DNA of 41,623 bases, taken from positions 1 through 41,623 of the forward strand of contig CAOJUB010000016.1 in NCBI GenBank assembly GCA_948443805.1. Direction: 5' to 3'. The notes beneath the pieces are model-generated. The model did not search any database. It saw only the letters and a program-made list of their open reading frames with translations, and was not told the DNA's origin. Made by a program: the position numbers and the translations under genes. How positions within the stretch are numbered: position 1 is the first letter of the stretch; each line of letters starts with the position of its first letter. The DNA comes from an uncultured Clostridia bacterium (GTDB lineage: Bacteria > Bacillota > Clostridia > Oscillospirales > UBA644). Positions 9,301 to 17,171 of the stretch are shown piece by piece.

Positions 9301-12300
9301 GACCTTTTCTTTATCGGCTATGACTGTGAGAAAAAGGCCTATGCAGAAGGACACTATGATTTATATGCCGGGGAAGCGCTGACCACTTCATATTATTCAG
9401 TGGCCAAAAGACAGGTTCCTTACCGTCATTGGCAGAAGTTGGCAAAATATACGGTCAGCCGCGGCGGATGTTTTTATGTGAAATCCTGGACGGGCACGAT
9501 GTTTGAATATTTCATGCCGAAAATTCTGCTGCCGAACTATGGGGGTTCGTTTTCGGATGAAATGCTGCGCGGCGTTGTCAAACAACAAATGAAAAGGAAT
9601 AAAAAAGAAGTTTGGGGAAATTCCGAAAGCGCGTATTATTCTTTTGATCCTGCGTTGAATTATCAGTATAAAGCATTCGGGGTTCAGGAATTGGCTTTAA
9701 AGCGGGGAATGAATGAGGAAAATGTGATTTCACCGTATTCTTCCTGGCTGGCGCTTCCTTTTTTCCCAAGGCTTGCGGAAAAAAATCTGCAGCTTCTCCG
9801 AGAGATGGGAATGACCGGAAAGTACGGTTTTTTTGACGCTGTGGACAAGACCCCTTCACGGACGGGCGGAAGCCCGGCAATCATTCATAACTATATGGCG
9901 CACCATGTCGGAATGAGTTTTTTATCTGGGATCAACGCTCTTTTTAACGGCGTTATGCAGACTCGTTTTATGGATGAGGAGATGGAGGCCTTTTCTGCCT
10001 TGCTACAGGAAAAACTTCCTTCGTCGACCGTTGATTATGAAGGCGGAATTGCTGTTTCCGGGCAGAAACACTACTGCCATTCCCACTATGAGGAAATCTT
10101 CGAAATCAATCCGGAATTTCCGAAAGTACGGATTTTATCCAACGGCGGACATACGTCGATTATGTCCGACAGCGGAATTGGGTATATCAAAAATGCGGAC
10201 CTGAATCTGACTCGTTTCCGGGAATCGAACGAAGAGCCGAAAGGAATTTTTGCTTTTGTGAAAAACGGAGACCGTATTATGTCTCTGACCAAAGCGCCAC
10301 TTTATGATAAGGGAACATCCTACAAAACCTATTTCGAAGAGGGAGGTGTTACCTATTCTTCCCGGCAGAGGGAGATGGAAGCGCTTTATTCTGTGACAGT
10401 CAGCACAAAATACGATTGCGAGGCTCGGCAGATTAAAATCAAAAATAATTCGTATAAACCGAAAGAATTTACGCTGATGTTGTATTTTGAACCGATTTTA
10501 GCATCTTCATTTTCCGAGACGGCGCACCCTGCCTTTTCCGGTTTGTTTGTGACGGGAAAATGGGAGGAGGAACAAAAGGCTCTTGTTTTCGGCAGAAGAC
10601 GGCGGGATTCTTCGGAAAAGGAATTTTTTGCGGCTTTATGCTGCGTGGATTTTGACGGAAAACCTGTTTCGTTTGAGTATGAACTTTCCCGTTTCCGGAT
10701 TTTGACGCATATGGAAGGGGTAAAAAGTATTGCCAATGCGTTTGCGGTTCCTTTTTCCGGAAAAGAAACGCCGGTCGATCCCTGCTGCGCCGTTCGTTTT
10801 TCGTTTTCGGTAAAACCGCGTGAAGTGAGAACCTTTACGTTTTTTCTCTCAACGGCTTCCAGTGAGCAGCGGGCGTTGAACAATCTTGCAAAAACTAAAA
10901 AATATTCGTTTGGGCAAATCTGGAATTCCTGTCAGCAGAAACAACGGTCGCTTTACCGGGATAATTTTTTCCAGAAGGAAGATGTTATTTTGTGCGAAAT
11001 TCTTTCCTCCAGCATCTTCATGCCGGGAAAATCCCGATTTCCGTTCCCTAAATTTACAAACCGGCTCGGTATTGAGCGTTTGTGGTATTACGGTATTTCC
11101 GGGGATTATCCGTTGATTTTGATTAAAACAACCGAGCGGACAAAAGAGAAAGTGCAGTCGTTTTTAAAAGCGTTTTCCTTGTTGAAAATGAATCATATCG
11201 ACTGTGAACTCGCCGTTTGTTTTTCCGATGGGGGGAATTATGAAAGACCGGTTTATTCCTGTATTCGAGAGTATATCCGGTATATCGGGCTGGAAAAATA
11301 TTTCAATCAGAGAAACGGTGTTTTTCTGTGCAATATTGAAACGATTGAGGATTTTTCTCTGCTCGGATCGGTCAGCGCGTTTTATGCCGATCTGGAAAAG
11401 GGCTGGACGGCTGAAAGCCGATGTTCGGTTTTTGAAATCCGTTCTGAAAAACAGGGCTTGCCCGAACCGCTTCATTATTTGTATAAAAGCGGTATGGGGG
11501 GCTTTATTCGGGATGAACTTTACGGAGCGGGTTTTGGAATCGATGATAAGAAATTATTTCCGAATCGGCCGCCGTGGTGTCATATTCTAGCCAATCAGGG
11601 ATTCGGTTCGGTGGTTTCTGACTCTTCACTTGGCTTCACTTTTGGCAAAAATGCAAGTCAGAATAAAATAACGCCTTGGAGCAATGACGTTGTGACGGAT
11701 AATACCGGTGAAAAGCTGTTGCTATTTTTGAAAAACGAAGTGTATGACGTCATTAAAAGGGCAACAGCCGAGTTCTATCAGGGCGTTGCCGTGTATACTT
11801 GCAATATCGGCGATATCGAAGTGAAAACCACGGTTTTTGTTCCGCTTTATCTTCCGGTAAAAATACTCTCCGTTTCTATTGACAATCCGACGGATACGCC
11901 GGTATCCCTTCGTTTTTGCACCAATATCATTCTGACTGATAGGGTTATCCGGAAAGTGACGAGAACAATGGAAAACGGCGTTGCTTATTACCATAACCCG
12001 ATGAATACTTTTCTGCCGGGAGGAGTTGCCTTTGTTTTTTGCGACAGCGGCAGCATTTCTTCCGGAGAAGCGGTATTTACCGCGCCTTCCGGGGAAAAAA
12101 CCGAAGGTTCTTTTTATCTCGGCTATGGCGTATGCCGGAAACAGGCCGGTGATTTGGTTCAATTGCTGCAAGAAGATGGCAGGGCAAAAAAAGAACTGGA
12201 TAAGGTGGTTGCTTATTTCCAAAAAGAAAACCGGATTCTGATAAAAACCGAAGATGTTTCGCTGAATCTTTTTTATAATACGTTTTTGGTATATCAGTCG

Positions 12301-13713
12301 GTTTATGCCAGAATGACGGCGAAAACCGGTTTCTACCAGTGCAGCGGAGCGGTCGGGTTCAGGGATCAGTTACAGGATGCGCTTTGTCTGAGCAGCGTTG
12401 ATATTCATTATTTGAAAAAACAGTTAGTGAAGGCTGCGGCTCATCAGTTTGAAGAAGGCGATGTCCTGCATTGGTGGCATCGGCGTGTTGATAAAAACAG
12501 CGCCGTCAAAGGCTCCCGAACCCGCTCATCGGATGACCTTTTATGGCTGCCATATGCACTCGCAGAATATTATGAACGAAGCGGAGACGCCGAATTCTTG
12601 AATAAATGCATCGGCTATATCAAAGGCCCTCTGCTGGAGGAAGGCGAAAGCGAACGGTATGTGGAAGTCCGCCAGTCAGAAGCCTCGGATTCTCTGTATC
12701 TTCATTCAGTAAAAGCTTTGAAAAGGGGAATCCGGCTTGGCGATAAAAACCTTCTTCTGATCGGCAGCGGCGACTGGAACGACGGGTTGACCAATGTCGG
12801 TGTTAAGGGCAAGGGACAGACCGTATGGGGATCAATGTTTGCCGTGATGGTAATGGAAAAATTTCTGATACTGACTTCGTTCTTTCAGGATTCTGAGACC
12901 GAAGCTTTCTGCCGGGAGCATATTGCGCTTCTCCGCAGTGGAATTGAGGATAATGCCTGGGACGGAGAGTGGTATCTCCGAGGTTATTTTGACAGCGGAA
13001 AACCGTTTGGCGCGAAAGGAAATACCGAATGTGAGATTGATCTCCTGCCTCAGGCCTTTGCTTCGGTTGTCGGCGGATTCGATCCCTACCGCAGGAGGAG
13101 GGCTCTCGATCGGGCGGAAGAGCGGCTTGTCGACCCGGAAAACGGGATTATAAAACTCCTCGATCCTCCGTATGAAAACTCGGAAGAAAGTCCGGGCTAT
13201 ATCCAGGGCTATATCGCCGGTATCCGGGAAAACGGAGGACAATATACGCATGGTGCTTTATGGTATGTCTGGGGACTTTTTTGTGACGGACAGTATGATA
13301 AAGCCTATCGGATGCTGTCTATGATTAATCCTGTCAACAAGACCGAAACGCTTGAAGATGTGAAAAAATACCGCGTGGAACCGTATGTCCTTTCCGGAGA
13401 TGTATATTCCAATCCGGATGTTGCCGGAATGGGGGGATGGAGTCATTATACCGGTTCTGCAGGATGGTTTTTCCGAATTGTGACCGAGGAGCTTCTCGGT
13501 ATCCGTATCCGTCAGGGGAAACTCTTTTTGGATCCGAAACTGCCGCGCGACTGGAAGGAATACCGAGCAGAGATAAGGATCGAAGGCGCAGAAATCCTGC
13601 TGGAAGTCAGAAAATCACTTTCGAAGTCTTTAACTGTTGACGGAAAAGAAGCGGAAACAATTGTTCTTGACGGAAAAAATCATACAATTTTGTACGAATA
13701 TATTCCTCTTTGA
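6331..13713 (+). CDS. Cyclic beta-1,2-glucan synthase-like GT84/GH94 protein
   Basis: At 2460 residues this is the largest gene here. After a soluble N-terminus come hydrophobic blocks at about 279-315, 667-707 and 791-820. A GT84-type glycosyltransferase lies between the first two: an acidic CLDEDTRP motif near 474-481 (nucleotide-sugar/metal site) and RNHRWIRGDWQ near 621-631 (QxxRW-like). A glycoamylase-like segment (about 870-1190) contains YMAHHVGMS, as in cyclic glucan synthases. The C-terminus is a GH94 phosphorylase-type catalytic domain with GFRDQLQDAL (about 2007-2016), RTRSSDDLLWLP, and GDWNDG, whose first Asp is residue 2148. By family, it should polymerise UDP-glucose into beta-1,2-glucan, with chain length set by the phosphorylase domain. 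It is shorter than the roughly 2800-residue rhizobial NdvB. The start is uncertain: the TTG used here has no ribosome binding site. Confidence 0.88.
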   Translation: MLQFLNICVFQGENRKYPSVDFLVAEEIGKIPDNDEFTEVTVLKRLHTGKDFFLLSVKKLLKDFKKSMKNISVQMKKDNLSSSAKHILRDNYHLINRICLDCQLSLAHVKTLPAVNQDMPRIYEYALDYCRLNNCAIREPLEAYLKKVGEEIELQNDEINLFPTIFQVVLVKELSEMLNEKQRNISVLVSSLQYLSSYTVKDLHALVSKNETLLLRDPDYARMDKESKNLYRYKISEKAKKKGVSEREIITAAFEKAKNSTGQKKHFGFYLFERRPSAYIPLTILIPITAFFCVFLFFGNIWFALLFLFPFWEIWKISVDFFYSRLKKPLPVPRMDTERFCPKSLVTVTTFIPDSQAVDALCEKLTEYSYSNACKGLFFGILADFPAAETPETKEDKALCEYLKKKIDGLNFRLENRFFAAVRKRSFSEEEKKYTGNERKRGAVADFLHAVETCDSSGFMTICGDPFQAKYFVCLDEDTRPDIDSVKKLVGVLEHPLAAPVFNPEGTAVVKGYGIAAPRIDVSLNSAEKNMFTRIISGLGGVEMYGTPFFSIYQDLFGEGIFSGKGAIHIAAFNTVIKGLFPKGKVLSHDILEGSFLNCVFASDLSFFDSVPESILTYTKRNHRWIRGDWQNIRYLFRTIKTENGEKIKNPLSAVSKYKIFDNIRRPLTPVFILLCLLFGGLFSPFLFILGLLASFLPCVFEFLSLLLKPVRAKSIHYHSGIYTAVERSLLQTFVNFLFLPYITFENADAVVKAIYRSFHGKKLMEWVTAGQSEKRNRGRLISYIKGLWPQWLAVCFLFFPLLFLPSLFWISAPFIGYFLSKPEVRKKYSLNVGQITEDLSGMWRYFSDFLNEKNNFLPPDNYQEEPLGIEARRTSPTNIGLAMLSCLGAYDIGFIDEERLFFLIGKTLDTIEKLEKWNGHLLNWYSTETLQPLRPAFVSTVDNGNFIAMLSALKNGLSAMENESAERLSCRLAKILSTTDFSLLYDERKDLFFIGYDCEKKAYAEGHYDLYAGEALTTSYYSVAKRQVPYRHWQKLAKYTVSRGGCFYVKSWTGTMFEYFMPKILLPNYGGSFSDEMLRGVVKQQMKRNKKEVWGNSESAYYSFDPALNYQYKAFGVQELALKRGMNEENVISPYSSWLALPFFPRLAEKNLQLLREMGMTGKYGFFDAVDKTPSRTGGSPAIIHNYMAHHVGMSFLSGINALFNGVMQTRFMDEEMEAFSALLQEKLPSSTVDYEGGIAVSGQKHYCHSHYEEIFEINPEFPKVRILSNGGHTSIMSDSGIGYIKNADLNLTRFRESNEEPKGIFAFVKNGDRIMSLTKAPLYDKGTSYKTYFEEGGVTYSSRQREMEALYSVTVSTKYDCEARQIKIKNNSYKPKEFTLMLYFEPILASSFSETAHPAFSGLFVTGKWEEEQKALVFGRRRRDSSEKEFFAALCCVDFDGKPVSFEYELSRFRILTHMEGVKSIANAFAVPFSGKETPVDPCCAVRFSFSVKPREVRTFTFFLSTASSEQRALNNLAKTKKYSFGQIWNSCQQKQRSLYRDNFFQKEDVILCEILSSSIFMPGKSRFPFPKFTNRLGIERLWYYGISGDYPLILIKTTERTKEKVQSFLKAFSLLKMNHIDCELAVCFSDGGNYERPVYSCIREYIRYIGLEKYFNQRNGVFLCNIETIEDFSLLGSVSAFYADLEKGWTAESRCSVFEIRSEKQGLPEPLHYLYKSGMGGFIRDELYGAGFGIDDKKLFPNRPPWCHILANQGFGSVVSDSSLGFTFGKNASQNKITPWSNDVVTDNTGEKLLLFLKNEVYDVIKRATAEFYQGVAVYTCNIGDIEVKTTVFVPLYLPVKILSVSIDNPTDTPVSLRFCTNIILTDRVIRKVTRTMENGVAYYHNPMNTFLPGGVAFVFCDSGSISSGEAVFTAPSGEKTEGSFYLGYGVCRKQAGDLVQLLQEDGRAKKELDKVVAYFQKENRILIKTEDVSLNLFYNTFLVYQSVYARMTAKTGFYQCSGAVGFRDQLQDALCLSSVDIHYLKKQLVKAAAHQFEEGDVLHWWHRRVDKNSAVKGSRTRSSDDLLWLPYALAEYYERSGDAEFLNKCIGYIKGPLLEEGESERYVEVRQSEASDSLYLHSVKALKRGIRLGDKNLLLIGSGDWNDGLTNVGVKGKGQTVWGSMFAVMVMEKFLILTSFFQDSETEAFCREHIALLRSGIEDNAWDGEWYLRGYFDSGKPFGAKGNTECEIDLLPQAFASVVGGFDPYRRRRALDRAEERLVDPENGIIKLLDPPYENSEESPGYIQGYIAGIRENGGQYTHGALWYVWGLFCDGQYDKAYRMLSMINPVNKTETLEDVKKYRVEPYVLSGDVYSNPDVAGMGGWSHYTGSAGWFFRIVTEELLGIRIRQGKLFLDPKLPRDWKEYRAEIRIEGAEILLEVRKSLSKSLTVDGKEAETIVLDGKNHTILYEYIPL

Positions 13714-13717
13714 CGTC

Positions 13718-13746
13718 TTGACTTTAGGATGTGTTTATGATACAAT
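13718..13746 (+). promoter_or_regulatory. Strong sigma-A promoter upstream of the Lgt-like gene
   Basis: TTGACT (13718-13723) and TACAAT (13741-13746) are separated by 17 bases, starting only four bases after the stop of the glucan-synthase gene. It separates the Lgt-like/folD unit from that gene. Transcription should start near 13752, leaving a leader of about 180 bases before the GTG at 13934. Confidence 0.82.
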
Positions 13747-13760
13747 AAATAAATATAAAA

Positions 13761-13946
13761 ATGTGGATAAAAGAATATTCGGAAAGCCGTTGGGTCGTTA
13801 TGGAAAAAGAACAGAAAGCGGAATTTCCGAATGTTCTTCGGTTGCGGAAAGCAATTCGCCGAAATTCTTCTGCCAAAGCAGAGATAAACGGGGATTTATT
13901 GAGTTATCTCAAAACAAAAGGAGGGAAAGTCCTGTGTTTACAATAG
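13761..13946 (+). CDS. Possible 61-codon leader ORF before the Lgt-like gene
   Basis: The ORF begins about ten bases after the predicted transcription start, fills almost the whole leader, and its TAG (13944-13946) overlaps the GTG start of the next gene. Codon choice (GCG GAA, CCG AAT, CTT CGG) resembles neighbouring genes. The product is basic and charged with no recognised domain. No good ribosome binding site precedes either in-frame ATG (13761 or 13800), so it could be an untranslated leader, an almost leaderless peptide, or chance. Confidence 0.35.
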   Translation: MWIKEYSESRWVVMEKEQKAEFPNVLRLRKAIRRNSSAKAEINGDLLSYLKTKGGKVLCLQ

Positions 13947-14947
13947 CTTTTCAAAAAATGGGCATTCTGATGGAGATCAAAAATGTTCTGATTTCCGAAC
14001 CTTTTGGGTGGAAGATTGAAATTGGCTGGAATCTGCTTCTTCTGCTTTTGGCTTTGCTTACCGGGCTTTGCTACGGTTACTTTCTGTTGAAAAAACAGGG
14101 CGGAAAAAAAATCGATTTTTTTGATTATGTATTGTCTTCTCTGTTTGCCGGCCTTGTTGGCGCAAGGTTCGGTTACATACTTTTTTCCGGCGGTCGTTCC
14201 GGAATACATTCATTCCTTGATATTGTAAACCCTTTTTCCGGCGGTCTTTCACTTACCTTCGGTCTGGTTGCCGCGTTTCTTGCCGGTTTTTTATGCTGCC
14301 GGGTCAAAAAACTTTCGGCGTTTCAGGTTTTTGACGCTACTGTTTTGGCTCTCTGTCCTTCACTTCTTTTAGGTTATTTTTCCGATTTCTTTTCCGGCGG
14401 CGGAATCGGAACTTTCAGCGCCGGCCTTTTGTGGGGCGTAACCGTTGACGGAAGAGGGCCGTTTCATCCGCTGTTTCTTTATCATATTCTTTTTGCGGTT
14501 ATTTCTTTTTTGCTGCTTTATCTTTATTATAAAATTTTCCGGAAGCGGGACGGCGAAACCTTTGCTCTGGCCGTTATTTTATTTTTTAGCATAAAGGCCG
14601 TTACTGTAAATTTTGAGCCGGATGTCTTTTTTTTCTTTGGTGTAAATCTTCCTTTTGTGCTCTCGCTGCTTGCCGCTGTCTTTGGGTTGATTTTGTTCTT
14701 CTTGATTCGTTTCGGTTTTCTTGCGGCATTCCGGGAAAAGAAAGAAGAGAAAAAACAGAAAAAGCAGCCGGCCTATCAAAATATATACAAACCGCTGCTT
14801 GCGGATATACCACAGGCTTACATTGCAGATCAGAAAACGATTGCCGACAGTCTCCGTTCTTCGGAAAAGGTAGAGCCTCTTTCGGACAATCAGAAAATAG
14901 AAAAAAAATTAGATTCGGAGGATGAGAAAGATGGCACAGATCATTAA
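13934..14947 (+). CDS. Lgt-like membrane protein lacking the Lgt signature
   Basis: The 337-residue product has about seven hydrophobic segments and a charged cytoplasmic tail (about 267-337). The overall pattern follows prolipoprotein diacylglyceryl transferase: an ARFGYILF segment (77-84), SGGLS (102-106), a central helix pair and FHPLFLY (177-183), like the Lgt RHPxQLYE motif. However, the diagnostic GRxxNFxNxExxG motif, which holds the essential Arg, Asn and Glu, reads Gly-Tyr-Phe-Ser-Asp-Phe-Phe-Ser from 147, and the GG-S-x-H-G histidine is absent. It is unlikely to be the cell's lipoprotein acyltransferase. The GTG at 13934 is chosen because AAAGGAGGG lies eight bases upstream; extending to 13637 would run back into the preceding gene. 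The 3' end overlaps folD by 17 bases. Confidence 0.78.
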   Translation: MFTIAFQKMGILMEIKNVLISEPFGWKIEIGWNLLLLLLALLTGLCYGYFLLKKQGGKKIDFFDYVLSSLFAGLVGARFGYILFSGGRSGIHSFLDIVNPFSGGLSLTFGLVAAFLAGFLCCRVKKLSAFQVFDATVLALCPSLLLGYFSDFFSGGGIGTFSAGLLWGVTVDGRGPFHPLFLYHILFAVISFLLLYLYYKIFRKRDGETFALAVILFFSIKAVTVNFEPDVFFFFGVNLPFVLSLLAAVFGLILFFLIRFGFLAAFREKKEEKKQKKQPAYQNIYKPLLADIPQAYIADQKTIADSLRSSEKVEPLSDNQKIEKKLDSEDEKDGTDH

Positions 14948-15782
14948 TGGAAAAGAAGTCGCACAGAAAGTCCGGAGTGAGATTGCTGCGGAAGTTGAAA
15001 ATATGAAAGCGAAAGGAATTGTCCCCGGTCTTGCCGTTGTGATTGTCGGCGAAGACCCTGCCTCAAAGGTCTATGTTCGCAACAAGAAACTGGCCTGCGC
15101 GGAAGTTGGGATTTATTCGGAGGAATATGCGCTTCCGGAAAAGACTTCGGAAGAAGAACTTCTGGCGCTGATCGATAGGCTGAACGAGAAAAAAGAAATT
15201 CACGGTATCCTTGTTCAGGCGCCGCTTCCCGATGGTTTCGATTTTAAAAAAGTGACGGAGAGAATTTCGCCATTCAAAGACGTTGACGCTTTTCACCCGT
15301 ACAATGTCGGTAAAATTATGATCGGCGATTTCGATTTCCTGCCCTGTACGCCGGCCGGCGTGATGGAACTGCTGAAACACTATGATATATCGGTTGAAGG
15401 GAAAAAATGCGTGGTGCTGGGAAGAAGCAATATTGTCGGAAAACCTCAGGCAATGCTTCTTTTAAAAGAGAACGGTACGGTTACGATCTGTCATTCCCGG
15501 ACAAAGGATCTAGCTTCAATTACAGCAAACGCAGACATCCTTGTCGTAGCAATCGGCCGGGGAGAATTTGTAAAAGCCGATATGGTGAAAGAGGGCGCGG
15601 TTGTTATTGATGTCGGAATGAATCGGAATAAGGAAGGCAAACTTGTCGGCGATGTGGCCTTTTCTGAAGTCTCGGAGAAAGCGGCTTATATTACGCCGGT
15701 TCCCGGCGGTGTGGGACCTATGACGATCACAATGCTTTTGAAAAATACATTGAAAGCGGCTTCATTGTTTGGAAATGATTAA
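14931..15782 (+). CDS. folD: Bifunctional methylene-THF dehydrogenase/cyclohydrolase
   Basis: FolD interconverts 5,10-methylene-, methenyl- and 10-formyl-tetrahydrofolate in the cytosol, feeding purine synthesis and formyl-Met-tRNA. The 283-residue protein is of normal length. It carries the substrate/catalytic segment SKVYVRNKK with Tyr48 and Lys52, the GILVQAPLP strand, the LPCTPAGVMELL helix, the NADP-binding GRSNIVGKP loop and the C-terminal PVPGGVGPMT motif. I use the ATG at 14931 because GGAGG lies nine bases upstream; an in-frame ATG three codons earlier falls on that site. It overlaps the end of the Lgt-like gene, so the two are probably co-transcribed from the promoter at 13718. Confidence 0.97.
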   Translation: MAQIINGKEVAQKVRSEIAAEVENMKAKGIVPGLAVVIVGEDPASKVYVRNKKLACAEVGIYSEEYALPEKTSEEELLALIDRLNEKKEIHGILVQAPLPDGFDFKKVTERISPFKDVDAFHPYNVGKIMIGDFDFLPCTPAGVMELLKHYDISVEGKKCVVLGRSNIVGKPQAMLLLKENGTVTICHSRTKDLASITANADILVVAIGRGEFVKADMVKEGAVVIDVGMNRNKEGKLVGDVAFSEVSEKAAYITPVPGGVGPMTITMLLKNTLKAASLFGND

Positions 15783-15879
15783 AAAACGCTATTGCCGTTA
15801 TTTTTCGTTTGAGATGCAAAGATTCGTCATGGAATGACAAAAAAAGTTTAGAAAATTTTGTAACTTTTGACTTTCCCTC

Positions 15880-15908
15880 TTGATTTTTTCTTTAAAATAT
15901 GGTATGAT
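15880..15908 (+). promoter_or_regulatory. Sigma-A promoter of the flavoprotein-cmk-plsC-ispH/rpsA operon
   Basis: TTGATT (15880-15885) and TATGAT (15903-15908) are separated by 17 bases, 31 bases before the TTG start of the flavoprotein gene. A second -35-like TTGACT at 15867-15872 has only a poor partner. No convincing terminator separates folD from this promoter; a short AACG/CGTT hairpin with a T-rich tail lies just after the folD stop. Confidence 0.75.
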
Positions 15909-15938
15909 AAATAAAATCATCTTTTACAGGGGTTTGAT

Positions 15939-17156
15939 TTGGAACAGTTTGACTGCATTATCATTGGCGGCGGCGCTGCGGGGCTTTTCTGTGCTTCGGT
16001 GCTGTCTCCCCAAAAAAAAGTTGCAGTAATCGAAAAAAACCGGATTCTCGGAAAAAAACTTTTGATTACTGGGAAGGGTCGTTGTAACCTTACAAATGCT
16101 TCCGATATGACGGTTCATATGAAGAACGTCCGGACAAACGCCCCTTTTCTTTACAGCGCTTTTTCTTCTCTTTCCGCTTATGATGTGATGGACTTTTTTG
16201 AATCAGAAGGGCTATCGTTAAAGACGGAGCGGGGGAACCGGGTATTTCCGTCCAGTAATTTGTCCCGCGACGTTGTCGAGGTTCTTTGCCATCGCGTGCA
16301 GGATAACGGACACCGGATTTTTTGTGACGAAGTTGTTTCAGTTTCCAAAGACCTGAAATTTCGGGTTCAGGGAAAAAACAAAACATATGCTGCCGAAAAC
16401 GTGGTTATTGCTACCGGCGGAAAAAGTTATCCGTTAACCGGTTCTACCGGGGACGGGTACCGTTTTGCGGAAGCTTTTGGGCATACCGTGATACCGCCCA
16501 GGCCTTCTTTGGTTCCTTTAGTCACTGAGGAATTGTCGGTCTGCCGTTCTCTTCAGGGATTGTCCTTAAAAAATGTCTCGGTCAGACTTATCCGAAAGAA
16601 CAAAGTTCTTTATCAGGATTTTGGCGAAATGCTATTTACGCATTTCGGTATTTCCGGGCCGACGGTTTTGTCTGCCAGCGCTTTTGCTGAGAAGGGCGAT
16701 ATTTTTTCGGTGGATCTGAAACCGGCTCTTTCGGAACAGGAACTGAATCGCCGGGTTTTATCTGATTTTGAAAAATATAAAAATAAGAATTTTTCCAATG
16801 CGCTTGCCGATCTTCTTCCGGCCAAATTGATTCCCGTGGTGGTTGCCTGTTCGGGAATCGGTCCAGAAACAAAGGTGCACAGCGTGGAAAAAGAACAGCG
16901 GCTTCGGCTTGTCCGTTTGTTGAAAAATTTTTCGTTTACCATTCGGCAACTCCGTCCGATAGAGGAAGCAATCATTACCTCCGGCGGGATTTCTGTAAAA
17001 GAGATCAACCCGAAAACCATGCAGTCGAAAATCGTGGAGAGGTTGTTTTTTGCCGGAGAAGTGATTGATGTGGACGCCTATACGGGCGGATATAATTTAC
17101 AGATTGCTTTTTCGACGGCAAATCTGGCGGCCAAAGCAATTTCGGAATCCGATTAA
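15939..17156 (+). CDS. HI0933/BaiN (YhiN)-family FAD-dependent oxidoreductase
   Basis: The 405-residue flavoprotein opens with the dinucleotide-binding motif GGGAAG (residues 9-14). It continues with family features: NRILGKKLLITGKGRCNLTN-type sequence near 35-55, ATGGKSYPLTGSTGDGY near 156-172, and a C-terminal FAD motif containing GEVIDVDAYTGGYNLQ. Members include the bile-acid enzyme BaiN and many proteins of unknown substrate, so a specific reaction should not be named. The start is a TTG with AGGGG six bases upstream. It is the first gene of the operon with cmk, plsC and ispH-rpsA, a common clostridial order. Confidence 0.92.
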   Translation: MEQFDCIIIGGGAAGLFCASVLSPQKKVAVIEKNRILGKKLLITGKGRCNLTNASDMTVHMKNVRTNAPFLYSAFSSLSAYDVMDFFESEGLSLKTERGNRVFPSSNLSRDVVEVLCHRVQDNGHRIFCDEVVSVSKDLKFRVQGKNKTYAAENVVIATGGKSYPLTGSTGDGYRFAEAFGHTVIPPRPSLVPLVTEELSVCRSLQGLSLKNVSVRLIRKNKVLYQDFGEMLFTHFGISGPTVLSASAFAEKGDIFSVDLKPALSEQELNRRVLSDFEKYKNKNFSNALADLLPAKLIPVVVACSGIGPETKVHSVEKEQRLRLVRLLKNFSFTIRQLRPIEEAIITSGGISVKEINPKTMQSKIVERLFFAGEVIDVDAYTGGYNLQIAFSTANLAAKAISESD

Positions 17157-17171
17157 GAAAGAGTTTATTCT

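Noticed and set aside
13637-13933. Longer N-terminus for the Lgt-like protein starting at 13637
   Set aside because: It would begin inside the glucan-synthase gene and read through its promoter region; a strong ribosome binding site points to the GTG at 13934.
13934-14947. Annotating the Lgt-like gene as functional lgt
   Set aside because: The diagnostic signature and the conserved histidine are missing, so the functional name would mislead.
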